Source of the DNA: Pelagomonas calceolata
Taxonomy: Eukaryota; Sar; Pelagophyceae; Pelagomonadales; Pelagomonadaceae
Assembly (NCBI GenBank): GCA_918797485.1
Contig: CAKKNE010000005.1
Span: 1,054,001 to 1,118,000 of the forward strand
Length of the DNA stretch: 64,000 nucleotides
Direction: 5' to 3'
The number at the start of each line of letters is the position of its first letter. Positions within the stretch are counted from its first letter, which is position 1. The position numbers and the translations under genes are program-made. This document shows positions 8,336 to 17,584 of this stretch, piece after piece. A model generated the notes under the pieces. That model was not told the origin of the DNA. It made no database searches and saw nothing but the letters and a program-made list of their open reading frames with translations.

Positions 8336-11300
8336 TCACGCGGCGAGCGCGAGCACGAGGAGCGCGGCGCTGACGCCTGAGAGGCGGGTGGCGGCGTCGA
8401 CGGTGTCACTGCCGACGGTGCCACTGCCGCGGGTCGCGGTCGGCGCTGGCGTAGGTGCGCAGGTGCCTGCAGCATTTTGAACGACACCGCACGACGTCGA
8501 CTCGCATCGGGTGCCGTGGAAGGTTCCATACAGCATCAAGTAAGTGTTGGCCACGCACCAGCCGAGGTCCTGGTCGAAGGCCGATGCGTCGGCGAACATC
8601 GCGTACATCGACGTGACGCCCGAGGTGTCCCACGCGCCGAGGTCCTGGTTGAACGACGAGGCCCCCATGAACATCCCACCCATCTCCGTGACGCTGTGGA
8701 CCGCCCAACCACTGATGTCCTGGTCGAAGGCCGAGGCTTCGTAGAACATGGAAGACATGGATGTGACGCCCGAGGTGTCCCACGCGCCGATGTCCTGGTT
8801 AAAGGCCGAGGCTCCCCAGAACATATAGCGCATCGTCTTGACGCCAGAGGTGTTCCATGCGCCGATGTCCCCGTTGAAGGACGCCGCGGCCCTGTTGTAA
8901 TAGTATTCGCACTCGTGAGTAGCTGCTGTTGTTGTAAAGAGGCAACTCATGTCCGTCACCCCCTGGGTCTCCCACGTGGAAATGTGGCCGTACGTCGCTT
9001 CGGCTGCCGTCGCGTCCGAAATCCACGCATTAACTGCCCATCTGATTTTCCAGTTGACCATGACGTTTCCCGTGCGCGATACGTCGCAGTCGCCAGTATT
9101 TGTCTCCCACATCACGCCACAAAGAGTCAACGCGCACGGGGTGTGTAAGAACGCGTTCTCCAGGTCCACGTCGTCGTCCGCGCACCAGCCGAGGTCCTGG
9201 TCAAAGGCCGAGGCGTCTTTGAACATCCCTTCCATATCATCTACCTTGTCGACCTGCCAGCCGCTGAGGTCTTGGTTAAAGGCCGAGGCGCCGCTGAACA
9301 TCTCGTACATGGTCGTCACGCCTGAGGTGTCCCACGCGGTGATGTCCTCGTTGAAGGACGATGTCCAAATAAAACGAGAGAGGTCCGTCACCCCCGATGT
9401 GTCCCACGTCGAGATGTGGCCGTACGTCGCCTCCGCGGCCGTCGCGCTAGTGAGCCACGCGTCGCGAGCAGTTCTAATGTTGCTGTCGGTCATCACGTAT
9501 GGCGACATCTGCGGCGCGGGCGACGGCGCCGTGGTCGGTTGTGGCGACATCGTCGGCGCGGGCGACGGCGCCGTGGTCGGTTGTGGCGACATTGTCGGCG
9601 CGGGCGTTGGCGCGCATCCGCCCGCCACTTGCTTGATGCCGCACGACGTCGAGTAGCACGGGGTGTTGGAGTACGCTTGGTACATTTCCACGTCGTCGGC
9701 CACGCACCAGCCGAGGTCCTGGTCGAAGGCGTAGGCGTCGTAGAACATCCGTGCCATACTCATGACCTTGTCGATCCGCCAGTCGTTTAGCGGCTGGTCG
9801 AAGGCCGAGGCGCTGAGGAACATGTAGTACATCGTCGTGACGCCAGAGGTGTCCCACGCGCCGATGTCCTGGTCGAAGGCCGAGGCGTCGCGGAACATCC
9901 CGCTCATCGTTGTGACGCCGGAGGTGTCCCACGCGCTGATGTCCTGGTTGAAGGCCGAGGCGTAGTTGAACATCGCATCCATCGACAGGACGCCGGAGGT
10001 GTCCCACGCGCCGATGTCCTGGTCGAAGGCCGAGGCCCAGCCGAACATAAACGACATCGTCGTGACGCCGGAGGTATCCCACGCGGTGATGTCCTCGTTG
10101 AAGGACGACGCGTCCGTGTTGCAGAGAGGCCGATAGGTCGCATGATAAGCTGAACAAAACAACTGCGACATGTCCGTCACCCCCGATGTGTCCCACGTCG
10201 AGATGTGGCCGTACGTCGACTCGGCAGCACTCGGGTCCGAGAACCACGCCGTAACGGCCGTTCTAATGTTGCTGTCGGTCATCACGTAGCCCGACAGCAC
10301 GCGCCGCTGCCCAAGACTTTGGACTGACGAGCTCGGAGACTCGTTGGTCTTGATCTTGGAACTCTTCGTAATTGTGTAGTCGCTGCTGCGGACCGAAGTC
10401 GCCGCCGCCTCCACGAGGGCGATCTCTGGCGAAATAAGCAGGTAGGCGACGACGTACGAGCGCCAGGCAGCGCCCTTCGCCGAGCTACTGCACCGCGGAA
10501 TAACCCTTCCGAACACAAAGAGTCCCAAAACAATTCCGATCGAAATCGCAAGAAACTGGAAGAGCCACCGGGAAGCCCGCCCGCGGTAGCCCTCGGCAGC
10601 TTCTTCTTCGTCGACGCCGCCCTCGGTCGTGTTCGAAGGCGCCTGTTCGGCGGACGCGACGTCCAAGACGTCGTTCCCGGCCGGCTTGTTCGCGCTGCCG
10701 GCGAGCGGGCAGCCTCCTATAGTCTCGCCGGAGCAGCCCTCCGCTGTTTGCTCGAAGCTCGAAACGCAGCTGTAAGTGGGCTTGCCCGTGCATGCCGATT
10801 CGGCCGTCACACGCCCATCAGTAGCAATAGCAGCGTGCTTGATCGTGCCCTGGACCATCGTCTTGGATTGCACGCAGCTGACCTGCTCGATGGCGTGGAG
10901 CGCGCGCATTCCGCCCGCCTGGTACTTGTTCGAGTCGAGCTCGGCCTTCGCCCCGCCTTTCATAGTCGCGGAGTCGAACGCGTCGGCGTAGAGGCCGTCC
11001 GCGCCGGAGTTTTTGTAGAGCTGGCGCAGCGCCGTCGCGGCGGGACTCGTCGCCAGGGCCTTGGGGGCGGCGCGGTCGAGGCCGTTCTCGCCGTGCGGCG
11101 CACACGTGCTGCCGCTTTTGTCGGACGTGCTGCCGTCCGCGCCGGAGTTTTTGTAGAGCTGGCGCAGCGCCGTCGCGGCGGGGCTCGTCGCCAGGGCCTT
11201 GGGGGCGGCGCGGTCGAGGCCGTTCTCGCCGTGCGGCGCACACGTGCTGCCGCTTTTGTCGGACGTGCTGCCGTCTTGGTACATGGCCATGACCTCGGAG

Positions 11301-11464
11301 AAACCAGCGACACCGAGCCGGGAGCCGCTCAGGGAGCTGCCCTCGGGGCAGCCCTTCCAAGGTTTCAGGCAGCTGCTCAGAACGGGGCCGCCCGCGGGGG
11401 CCCGCAGCGGCAGCAGCGCGCTGGTCACGGACAGCATCAGGGCGGCGCTCACAAGGGCACGCAT
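8336..11464 (-). CDS. BspA/DUF285-repeat surface protein
   Basis: A single exon of about 1,042 aa starts at ATG 11464. The order is: signal peptide ([18 protein letters not shown]); two tandem 46-aa units from about residue 64 ([20 protein letters not shown]...); a membrane helix ([19 protein letters not shown], near residue 300) and a second hydrophobic stretch; then three blocks of BspA-type repeats with unit [21 protein letters not shown], each opened by a [10 protein letters not shown]-like segment and separated by [14 protein letters not shown] linkers and Cys pairs; and a hydrophobic C terminus ([13 protein letters not shown]) like a GPI signal. BspA leucine-rich-like repeats mediate surface binding in bacteria and protists and are expanded in stramenopiles. 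The ligand is unknown. Identification of the repeat is firm. Confidence 0.9.
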   Translation of the reverse strand: MRALVSAALMLSVTSALLPLRAPAGGPVLSSCLKPWKGCPEGSSLSGSRLGVAGFSEVMAMYQDGSTSDKSGSTCAPHGENGLDRAAPKALATSPAATALRQLYKNSGADGSTSDKSGSTCAPHGENGLDRAAPKALATSPAATALRQLYKNSGADGLYADAFDSATMKGGAKAELDSNKYQAGGMRALHAIEQVSCVQSKTMVQGTIKHAAIATDGRVTAESACTGKPTYSCVSSFEQTAEGCSGETIGGCPLAGSANKPAGNDVLDVASAEQAPSNTTEGGVDEEEAAEGYRGRASRWLFQFLAISIGIVLGLFVFGRVIPRCSSSAKGAAWRSYVVAYLLISPEIALVEAAATSVRSSDYTITKSSKIKTNESPSSSVQSLGQRRVLSGYVMTDSNIRTAVTAWFSDPSAAESTYGHISTWDTSGVTDMSQLFCSAYHATYRPLCNTDASSFNEDITAWDTSGVTTMSFMFGWASAFDQDIGAWDTSGVLSMDAMFNYASAFNQDISAWDTSGVTTMSGMFRDASAFDQDIGAWDTSGVTTMYYMFLSASAFDQPLNDWRIDKVMSMARMFYDAYAFDQDLGWCVADDVEMYQAYSNTPCYSTSCGIKQVAGGCAPTPAPTMSPQPTTAPSPAPTMSPQPTTAPSPAPQMSPYVMTDSNIRTARDAWLTSATAAEATYGHISTWDTSGVTDLSRFIWTSSFNEDITAWDTSGVTTMYEMFSGASAFNQDLSGWQVDKVDDMEGMFKDASAFDQDLGWCADDDVDLENAFLHTPCALTLCGVMWETNTGDCDVSRTGNVMVNWKIRWAVNAWISDATAAEATYGHISTWETQGVTDMSCLFTTTAATHECEYYYNRAAASFNGDIGAWNTSGVKTMRYMFWGASAFNQDIGAWDTSGVTSMSSMFYEASAFDQDISGWAVHSVTEMGGMFMGASSFNQDLGAWDTSGVTSMYAMFADASAFDQDLGWCVANTYLMLYGTFHGTRCESTSCGVVQNAAGTCAPTPAPTATRGSGTVGSDTVDAATRLSGVSAALLVLALAA
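9501..9606. repeat. 42-bp tandem repeat coding for the Pro/Ser linker
   Basis: Units of GGCGACAT(C/T)GTCGGCGCG followed by GGCGACGGCGCCGTGGTCGG occur about 2.5 times and encode the [14 protein letters not shown] linker between BspA blocks. Confidence 0.75.
10994..11269. repeat. 138-bp tandem duplication within the BspA-type gene
   Basis: Two copies, 10994..11131 and 11132..11269, differ by a single visible base (GGGACTCGT against GGGGCTCGT). Each encodes the same 46 aa (DGSTSDKSG...YKNSGA). The unit length is a multiple of three, so the duplication preserves the frame. Its near identity points to a recent or homogenised event. Confidence 0.92.
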
Positions 11465-11968
11465 CTTCAAAAGAACTCGTCGCCTCTGTTAGCGCGCTGC
11501 GCGCATCTTTGTTATCATCATTTGACATCACTAATATCCAAAAATCCGCGGTGGCGCAGCAGTCGTGCGAAGTCCACAGTAGCTTTCCTCTAGATAGTAT
11601 ATATGTATTTTGGAAAAAAACGCACGCGCGTCGCGAACCGGGCGTCCGTCGCGCGTCAAGTGCGGCTCGGAGGAAAATAAGCCCCACTCTTCCCCGCGCG
11701 GCGGCGGAAGGCACGCGGTACGGAGAAACATAGGTTAGTAGGCTGGCCCGCGCTCGCGGTACGGCCGGTGCGCCGGCAGCAGGGGCAGCCCTCCCCCCCC
11801 AGGCGTCGTGGACGACGACGCCCTGGCGGTTCCCGGAGTCGTCCCGCGTGGGCACGAGGGGGGCCGGCGCGCCCTCGCTCACTTCGGTCCGCAGCCGCCA
11901 CGCCGTCGCCTGCTGGCCGTCGCGGCGATGGCGTCGTGGTTTTGTTGTGTAAGGTACTAGTACTTATA
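11465..11968. other. intergenic region, BspA gene to DJ-1 gene
   Basis: About 500 bp between two reverse-strand genes. I see no supported gene, only low-quality overlapping frames and an A/T-rich stretch (AGTATATATGTATTTTGG) near 11600 that could belong to the promoter of the BspA gene. Confidence 0.5.
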
Positions 11969-12595
11969 TCACATCAACGCTTCGATGAGCGCGTGGCAGA
12001 ACGGAATCAAGTCCGCGGGCGTCCGCGCCGTGATCAACGGCCCGTCGACCACGACCGGCGCGTCCACGAATTGAGCGCCCGCATTCACCAAGTCGTCCTT
12101 GATGGCAACAAATGAAGTGCACTGCCTCTGGTGGCACACGGGCTGGCCGTTCGGAAACCGCGCCGAGCAGAACATCCAGGGCCCGTGGCAGATGGCCGCG
12201 CAGGGCTTGCCGAGTTCTATCGACGTCGTGATCGCCTCGAGCATGTGCTTATTGCGTCGCATGTAGTCCGGGGCGAAGCCTCCTGGGAGCACCAGTCCAT
12301 CGACGGTCAGGCTCGAAAATTCCTCTATATTCACGTGGGACTTGACGGGGTAGCCGTATTTCCCGGTGTACTTTTGCCCGGCCGGGTGGGCGCCGACGAC
12401 AATGACCTCGGCGCCCTCCTCCTGCAGTCGTAACCTGTGCGCAAAGCAACCAGTGAGTGGAGACGCACCACGAGAATTTGATTTATGCACAGATCTTAAC
12501 ATGGGAAATGTCACCTCCAAATCTTCGAATTGATAATCGATGAAGATAGCAACCTTTTTGCCGGCGAGGCGCTTCGGGAATGCTAGCTCGGCCAT
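11969..12595 (-). CDS. DJ-1/PfpI family protein (class I glutamine amidotransferase fold)
   Basis: Exons 12595..12501 and 12434..11969 give 186 aa. Members are deglycase-, chaperone- or protease-like stress proteins with a nucleophilic Cys. Seen: KKVAIFIDYQFEDLEVTFP, EVIVVGAHPAGQKYTGKYGYPV, DGLVLPGGFAPDYMRR, the nucleophile elbow AAICHGPWMFCSA, and DAPVVVDGPLITARTPADL. Length suits the PfpI/YhbO group. The 66-nt intron is open and in frame, so an unspliced reading inserts 22 aa in the middle of the FPML-RLQEEGAEV helix; splicing from GTTAAG restores the family sequence. No targeting signal is obvious. ATG 12595 is the first Met close to the conserved start. Confidence 0.9.
   Translation of the reverse strand: MAELAFPKRLAGKKVAIFIDYQFEDLEVTFPMLRSVHKSNSRGASPLTGCFAHRLRLQEEGAEVIVVGAHPAGQKYTGKYGYPVKSHVNIEEFSSLTVDGLVLPGGFAPDYMRRNKHMLEAITTSIELGKPCAAICHGPWMFCSARFPNGQPVCHQRQCTSFVAIKDDLVNAGAQFVDAPVVVDGPLITARTPADLIPFCHALIEALM
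12435..12492 (-). mobile_element. decayed introner in DJ-1 gene
   Basis: This 58-bp remnant on the coding strand begins CTGTGCATAAATCAAATT, comparable with CTGTGTGGAAATCAAATT in the GH81 introner, and ends GCGCACAG. Flanking 8-mers GTTAAGAT and GTTACGAC agree at 6 of 8 positions. The GT of the upstream copy (GTTAAG) is the only donor that restores the conserved protein; the internal TIR donor has become GC. Confidence 0.75.
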
Positions 12596-12604
12596 TTTTA
12601 TCAC

Positions 12605-13041
12605 TGGCTGCGAGCTGGCTATGTGTTGTTATGTCCGGGCGACGTGGTTCAGCGTCAAAGCTCGGCTAGCGATTAAGTATATATAGAGCAGTGCTCAATC
12701 GCGGATTTGCGCTCCGTGGTTTGCAGTGCTGGGCTACAAAAGCGAGACGGCAAAAAATGCGGAGCTAGCGTCGACAGACATACTAGCTTTTCACAGGTTA
12801 CCGGCGCTGCGAATCGTGTGGCCGAGGCTGTGGTGCCACGGCCTCGACAAGCTGCCGAAAGTCTATAACACGGCCGCAGGCGTCGTCGCGGAGGCGCGGG
12901 CGGCAGCCCCATAGTCCTTGCCGCGGTCCTGGGGCAAGCCAGACAACCCAGCCAGCGCGAGGCGTGAAACCAGCCAGGACAACCCAGCCAGCGCGAGGGT
13001 GAAACCAGCCAGACAACCCAGCCAGCGCGAGGCGGTAAACC
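12605..13041. other. intergenic region with tandem repeat
   Basis: Divergent promoter region between the DJ-1 gene and the coiled-coil gene. It contains an A/T patch AAGTATATATAGAG near 12676 and the 35-bp repeat array ending at the next start codon. Confidence 0.5.
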
Positions 13042-13042
13042 A
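12938..13042. repeat. three 35-bp tandem repeats abutting a start codon
   Basis: Units at 12938..12972, 12973..13007 and 13008..13042 share the core GACAACCCAGCCAGCGCGAG and end in AAACCA. The last A of the third unit is the A of the ATG at 13042, so the array supplies the initiation context AAACC-ATG and probably the 5' leader. Confidence 0.85.
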
Positions 13043-14637
13043 TGCCCAAGAAGAAGCTCTCCAAGGCGGAGAAAAAGGCCAAGAAGTTGCAGGACGCCAC
13101 TGACAACCTCGCGATCGTGCTCGACCGGGCGCAATTGGCAGTGAATAATGCCGCGCCCGAGGACGACGTCTCCGTGCTGAAAGCGGTCATCGACAAGAAG
13201 CGCGCGGCATTCGCCAAGCTCGGCCAGCGGCCATCGGAGGAGGCCATGGCGCGGCTGTGCCCGAACTGCAAGGCGGCCCAGCCGAAGGACGAGCCCCCGA
13301 CCTGCGCGGCGTGCGAGGCCAAGACCAAAGAAAAACACAAGTACGACCCGGCGAGGATCGAGACGAAGGAGATCCGGGCCTTCATGGCCGCGCTCCCCCC
13401 GCCGCCGCCGCCGGGCGCCGCCGAGCCCGAGGCCTACGACTGGAGCTACGTGCCGACCGACGAGACCTACGAATGGACCTACGCCGCCGTCCCGCCGAAA
13501 AAGAAGAAGCTCTCCAAGAAGGAGAAGAAGGCCAAGAAGGCCCAGGACGCCATCGACAACTTAGCGCGGCGCCTCGACGCGGCGCGCGCGCGAGCGGCCA
13601 TCCAGGACGTCCTCAAGGTCGATTTGCAGAAAGAGCGCCTGGCGAAGCTCGAGGAACTGGCCGCGCAAGAAGCGGAAGCTGATCAACGACATAAGGACCG
13701 GCAGCGCGCCAAAGCTGCGCGAGTCGACACGCATCAATCAGAATGTTCTTCACTCGAACGAGCCGTTTCGCAACTATCAGAGGAGCGGTCGCAACTCGAG
13801 ATCGAGGTCGGCGACGTCGATCTCAGACAGGACATCAACGAGCGGCTGAGGGAGGAGGTCGGGACCGTGCGGCGAGAACTAGATGAAGAATCAGTCAAGA
13901 GGGAGGCGGCGCGGGCCGAACGAGAAACTAAAGCTCGCGAGGCGCGCGTGGCCGTCGCGAGATTGGGCAGGGAGACCTTCCGCGAGTTGGATCCGCAGTA
14001 CGAGGTCGAGGCGCGAAAACGAGTGGAAGCGGACGTGGCCCGCGCGCCGGTCCGGAACGCGCGCTTGACGGACCGCAAGAACGAACGGGCGGAACAGGCT
14101 CAAAAACTTTGTGATCGGCAGAAGGCCCTCGCCTCGGATCTGCGGCGACATAGGGTGGAAAAGACCATGTTTTCGGAGCTGGACCAAGCGCGCGACAAGC
14201 GGCTGGAGAAAGCATCGAAAGCACGGTTGAATGCCGAGGCCGCCATGGAGGCTTCAAGAGCGAGGCTCGCGGAGGTGCGCGACGCGCACGCCGCTTCGAT
14301 GAAACGGCGCGACGCGTGCGTCTCGGCCGCTGGGCGACTCCGAGACGTCGGTTCGTTAATACAACGGACGCGCGACTCCGCGTGTAGAAGGCGGGCGCGC
14401 GCGCTGGCACTCTCGGCTGCTCTGGAGCGGTGCGCCCAAGAAAGGGAAACGCGCGACGCGCTCGCGCGCGCGACGAGGAGCGAGGAGGAGATCGAGGAGG
14501 CCGAGGCGGCGGCGGCCGCGGCGTCGTCCTCGGACTCGGACTCGTCGTCCTCGTCGTCGGGGGAGTCCTACTCCGGCTCCGAGTCATCGTCCGACGACGA
14601 GGACTACCGGGCGATGTGGTGCAGTAAGGCTTCTTAG
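13042..14637 (+). CDS. Lys/Arg-rich coiled-coil protein with CxxC pairs
   Basis: A single exon of 531 aa. Two near-identical lysine-rich modules, KKKLSKAEKKAKKLQDATDN (residues about 2-22) and KKKLSKKEKKAKKAQDAIDN (about 155), start two halves. A CPNCKAAQ...CAACEAK motif near residue 72 could bind zinc. A PPPPPPG run follows. Residues about 180-480 are a continuous heptad-like coiled coil (RSQLEIEVGDVDLRQDINER and similar), ending in an acidic Ser tail (SSSDSDSSSSSSG). No family is recognised. A cytoskeletal or nuclear scaffolding role is possible but unsupported. Confidence 0.7.
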   Translation: MPKKKLSKAEKKAKKLQDATDNLAIVLDRAQLAVNNAAPEDDVSVLKAVIDKKRAAFAKLGQRPSEEAMARLCPNCKAAQPKDEPPTCAACEAKTKEKHKYDPARIETKEIRAFMAALPPPPPPGAAEPEAYDWSYVPTDETYEWTYAAVPPKKKKLSKKEKKAKKAQDAIDNLARRLDAARARAAIQDVLKVDLQKERLAKLEELAAQEAEADQRHKDRQRAKAARVDTHQSECSSLERAVSQLSEERSQLEIEVGDVDLRQDINERLREEVGTVRRELDEESVKREAARAERETKAREARVAVARLGRETFRELDPQYEVEARKRVEADVARAPVRNARLTDRKNERAEQAQKLCDRQKALASDLRRHRVEKTMFSELDQARDKRLEKASKARLNAEAAMEASRARLAEVRDAHAASMKRRDACVSAAGRLRDVGSLIQRTRDSACRRRARALALSAALERCAQERETRDALARATRSEEEIEEAEAAAAAASSSDSDSSSSSSGESYSGSESSSDDEDYRAMWCSKAS

Positions 14638-14756
14638 TTTTCTTCCCTGCTACTACTACAGTGCTAGGCGCCGTGCGGCCACGGGTGCCCCTCCCCTGTA
14701 CGCCATCGATGCGGCGCAGCTCAGCGTGGCCCATTTTCCACGAGTTCATCATACAC

Positions 14757-15749
14757 TTACGGGGGTGTAGGGCCGGGCGTCCGCGCGTACGCGGGAGGAG
14801 CCGTCGCCGCCGAGAGCCCGATCAGCGCGTCGCCGCCCGCCTCGCGCTTGTCGACCTCGCCCTGCTTCCGCTTCCGTCGCGACGTATAGTACCCGCGCGC
14901 CCGCAAGCGACAACTATCGCAAGTCTTCAGCATCGTGCCGTCCCCTCTCATTTGAAATTGCGTCTTAAATTTGTTACATGTCGAACATTGCCTTCGAACG
15001 GGTTCGCCCGACTCGTCCGTCGGTACCTTTGCCACTCCATGACCACCAGAATCCTTCACGCGGTGTTCGCGCCAGTGGGCTATGGCTCGTTCTAGCGTTC
15101 GGTTCTCCGCTATGAGCGGTCGGTCCTCGAAGCGAGCCTGCGTGCAAGGGTCCACACCAGCTCGAGCTTCCAGCTCCCTCAACAAATGTTTCCTTTCGTA
15201 ACTTTGCCCAGAGTTAACCAGCATGACGCAGTCCTCCATCACTCGCCCCGAGATGGGACAGCGAAACGCGTCGGGAGCGTCCGACTCCGCAGCTATTGGT
15301 GGAGGCATCACTCGAGGCCTGGCTTGCGGCGACGGCACGTGCATGGGCGGTTTCACGGCGTTCTCCGCTTCCGCACAGACCGGCGCACAGATCGAACACC
15401 TCATCTCCGGGGGCGCGTTCCAGCACAACAGATGGTGCCGCATGAGATCACCGGTCACCTTACAGCCCGGCACGCGGCAGTTGTCCCCGTTGCAGTTGGC
15501 CACGTGATTGAGCTGGAGCGACACCTTGCCGCAGTCGGCTACAGGACAAGGCGGCGCGTTCGCGCGGCCCCTCGCCGCGGGACAGCTCAGCGCGTGGCGC
15601 ATCAACCTCAATAAACCTCGCGTCTTTTCGATGTACAAGTTTTCTTCTCTCCCTCGAGCCATCTCGGCGGCGACCGCGATCGCGAGCTGGGCCTCGTCAT
15701 CATCTGAACTTGGTGGTGCCGCGGCGTCGCGCGGGCGGGGGGCCAGCAT
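14757..15749 (-). CDS. TAZ-type zinc finger plus U-box protein, putative E3 ligase
   Basis: 330 aa from ATG 15749. Residues about 45-105 form a TAZ-like zinc module with regularly spaced H and C (LMRHALSCPAA...CPVADCGKV...HVANCNGDNC...CKVTGDLMRHHLLC). Residues about 165-235 form a U-box: DAFRCPISGRVMEDCVML, then SYERKHLLREL, DPCTQARF and ENRTLERAIAHW. Another CxxC pair (RRQCSTCNKFK...CDSCRLRARGYY) resembles a short zinc ribbon near residue 265, followed by a basic segment RRKRKQ. U-boxes recruit E2 enzymes; TAZ fingers bind disordered activation domains. The target is unknown. An upstream exon cannot be excluded. Confidence 0.8.
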   Translation of the reverse strand: MLAPRPRDAAAPPSSDDDEAQLAIAVAAEMARGREENLYIEKTRGLLRLMRHALSCPAARGRANAPPCPVADCGKVSLQLNHVANCNGDNCRVPGCKVTGDLMRHHLLCWNAPPEMRCSICAPVCAEAENAVKPPMHVPSPQARPRVMPPPIAAESDAPDAFRCPISGRVMEDCVMLVNSGQSYERKHLLRELEARAGVDPCTQARFEDRPLIAENRTLERAIAHWREHRVKDSGGHGVAKVPTDESGEPVRRQCSTCNKFKTQFQMRGDGTMLKTCDSCRLRARGYYTSRRKRKQGEVDKREAGGDALIGLSAATAPPAYARTPGPTPP

Positions 15750-16148
15750 GCTTGCTTGTTGCGCTGCCGACGCTCGCGGGGCAGGCGTTTCTTACGACGA
15801 CGACGCTGGGGCAGCGGCAGCCGTGTTCGCCTGTTACGGCGCGCGGCGCGGCAGCGCGTGGCACGGCCGCGCGGTGGGGGCGTGGCCTTGGCGAAGCTCG
15901 GCGGCGGGCTTGCACGCGATTTGGGCGCGGGGAGGCAGCCCGCGGGCCTTGTATTCACCTCCGTCGACGCCGCGTCGTGATTTCCCCATCGCGGAGCCCG
16001 AACGTTGAATGCGCGGCGCGCGGGAGACTCCGGGGCGGCGGGGGACCGCGTGGGACGCGTCCGGATCGATAGCGTTGCGCCCGGCGACGACTTTCGCTCT
16101 CGCGCCTCGTGCGCCGCCGACGCGTCAGGGACGTGTATCACAACAATG
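15750..16148. other. intergenic region, TAZ/U-box to TenA-like gene
   Basis: About 400 bp between two reverse-strand genes. A long reverse frame crosses it but lacks an ATG and resembles no family. It most likely holds the promoter or leader of the TAZ/U-box gene. Confidence 0.4.
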
Positions 16149-17081
16149 TTAGCCCCCCGCCTTGGCTTTCTTCGCGGCGAGGTACGCGGCCGCGGCGTCC
16201 ATTTTCTTCGCGCCGGCGCTACTCTTCGCGGCTTGTGCTTTGAGCGTCGCCGACACGAAATTCGCGTTGCGGTCCTGTGCCTCTAAAAATCCCGGCTCGA
16301 GCGCGTCGAGCTTCCGTCGCGCGGCCTCGAGGGCCTCGCCGGCGCCCTTGAGCCCCGCCGTCGACGCCTCGCTGTCGACGAAGTTGAAGAGGGCGGAGAG
16401 CGCCGCCACATATGAAGCGTCGACGGCGTCCCGGTCGGCCGCGTCGACGAGCGGCGCGACGGCCGCCGACGCCTTCGCGAGCGACTCGGCGTGGGCTGTT
16501 AACCAGCCTGTGTACGGCGTCTCAAAACCCGCTTTGAGCAGCGTGTCGCAGGCCCAGCCGTACTCGCAGACCGCGAGGACGCCCGTTGCCGCCTCGGCAC
16601 CGCTGTACGACCGCAGCACCGCTGCCACCGCGCGGGCGGGCCCCGTGACGGCCAGGTCCTCGGGGCAGTCCACGTTGAGGTGGTCGCCGCCGCACGCGTA
16701 GCACTTTATTGAAGGATCGCCGGTGCTGATGGTCTTGCCCGCCGCTTCGGCCGCGTCGAGCCAGGCTTTCGCGGTCGCCTCGGCCTCTGAGACCTCAGCT
16801 GAGAGGACGTCGGCGCCGGCGGCCGCGGCAGCGCTGCGCACCGCTTCGAGTATTGTGCTTCGGTCGTGGCACAAGCGAACAAAGGATCCGTACGGCAGCG
16901 CGCCGGTCGCGAGCTGGATTTGTAAAGGGTGGTTCAGGAGATTCAAGCGTTCGCTGCGGTGGGCTGCTCGGAGCTGCTCCGTGGTAGTTGTTGGTGTCGA
17001 GAAGGGTGCTGCTGGTTGCATGCATAGCAGGGTGAGTGCCACCCTGTGCAGGGCTCTATGCCATGCTTGTTTGGGCTGCAT
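16149..17081 (-). CDS. TenA/heme-oxygenase-fold protein with embedded CCHC knuckle
   Basis: 310 aa from ATG 17081. The leader MQPKQAWHRALHRVALTLLCMQPAAPFS is a basic-hydrophobic presequence ending in AAPF, like a heterokont plastid signal. The body resembles TenA/THI-4 helical bundles: LLNHPLQIQLATGALPYGSF with the HP start, LAVCEYGWACDTLL with the mid-helix Cys, and TPYTGWLTAHAESLAKASAA. Unusually, CYACGGDHLNVDC (C-x2-C-x3-H-x4-C, a zinc-knuckle spacing) sits between the first two helices, near residue 130. TenA proteins act in thiamin salvage; this divergent form may not be an enzyme. The C terminus is Ala/Lys-rich. Confidence 0.65.
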   Translation of the reverse strand: MQPKQAWHRALHRVALTLLCMQPAAPFSTPTTTTEQLRAAHRSERLNLLNHPLQIQLATGALPYGSFVRLCHDRSTILEAVRSAAAAAGADVLSAEVSEAEATAKAWLDAAEAAGKTISTGDPSIKCYACGGDHLNVDCPEDLAVTGPARAVAAVLRSYSGAEAATGVLAVCEYGWACDTLLKAGFETPYTGWLTAHAESLAKASAAVAPLVDAADRDAVDASYVAALSALFNFVDSEASTAGLKGAGEALEAARRKLDALEPGFLEAQDRNANFVSATLKAQAAKSSAGAKKMDAAAAYLAAKKAKAGG

Positions 17082-17204
17082 GTAGCTCGCTTTGTGCTGC
17101 TTTTGATCTGGCACAGTGCAGGGGTTATTACTGCAACGATGACCTTGTTCTATTGCCGCCGCTTATTGTCGTGCTCTTGGCTTTGGCTGCTCCTTGATGG
17201 ATGC

Positions 17205-17226
17205 CTAGTGTCTTGCAGGCCGCTAG
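17205..17226 (+). promoter_or_regulatory. intergenic palindrome copy 3
   Basis: CTAGTGTC-TTGCAG-GCCGCTAG, 22 bp, lies between divergent genes: 123 bp from ATG 17081 and 358 bp from ATG 17585. Confidence 0.6.
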
Positions 17227-17584
17227 CTTTACCTGCATGCTATCTGTTCTGGCAGGGTTCCAGCAGCCATGTGTTTGCTTGCTCGGATGAGTCCGCATTA
17301 GGGCTTGTGACCGTAACAAAAAGTAGCAGTGTGATTCAGCTCAGTGCTATACCTGTTGCACAACGCAATCGCAAGCGGCAGCGTCCAGCCATGATGCAAG
17401 TTATACAACTTCTCAACAGATTGGAGCGATTCGCGAGATAGTTGCGTGCATCGCGCGCACGGATCGCTGGCTTATCCAGACACGCGCTGCACACGCTTTG
17501 CAAGCGATCGCACCGATGCACGACTGCGCGCGCCGTCGACGCCAGAACCCCGCGCGCAGGCCCCGAACGCAGCCCACAAATACC

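Noticed and set aside
15608-16141. Reverse ORF overlapping the TAZ/U-box start
   Set aside because: It opens with GTG, lacks any motif and is rich in Arg/Pro; kept only as possible leader sequence.
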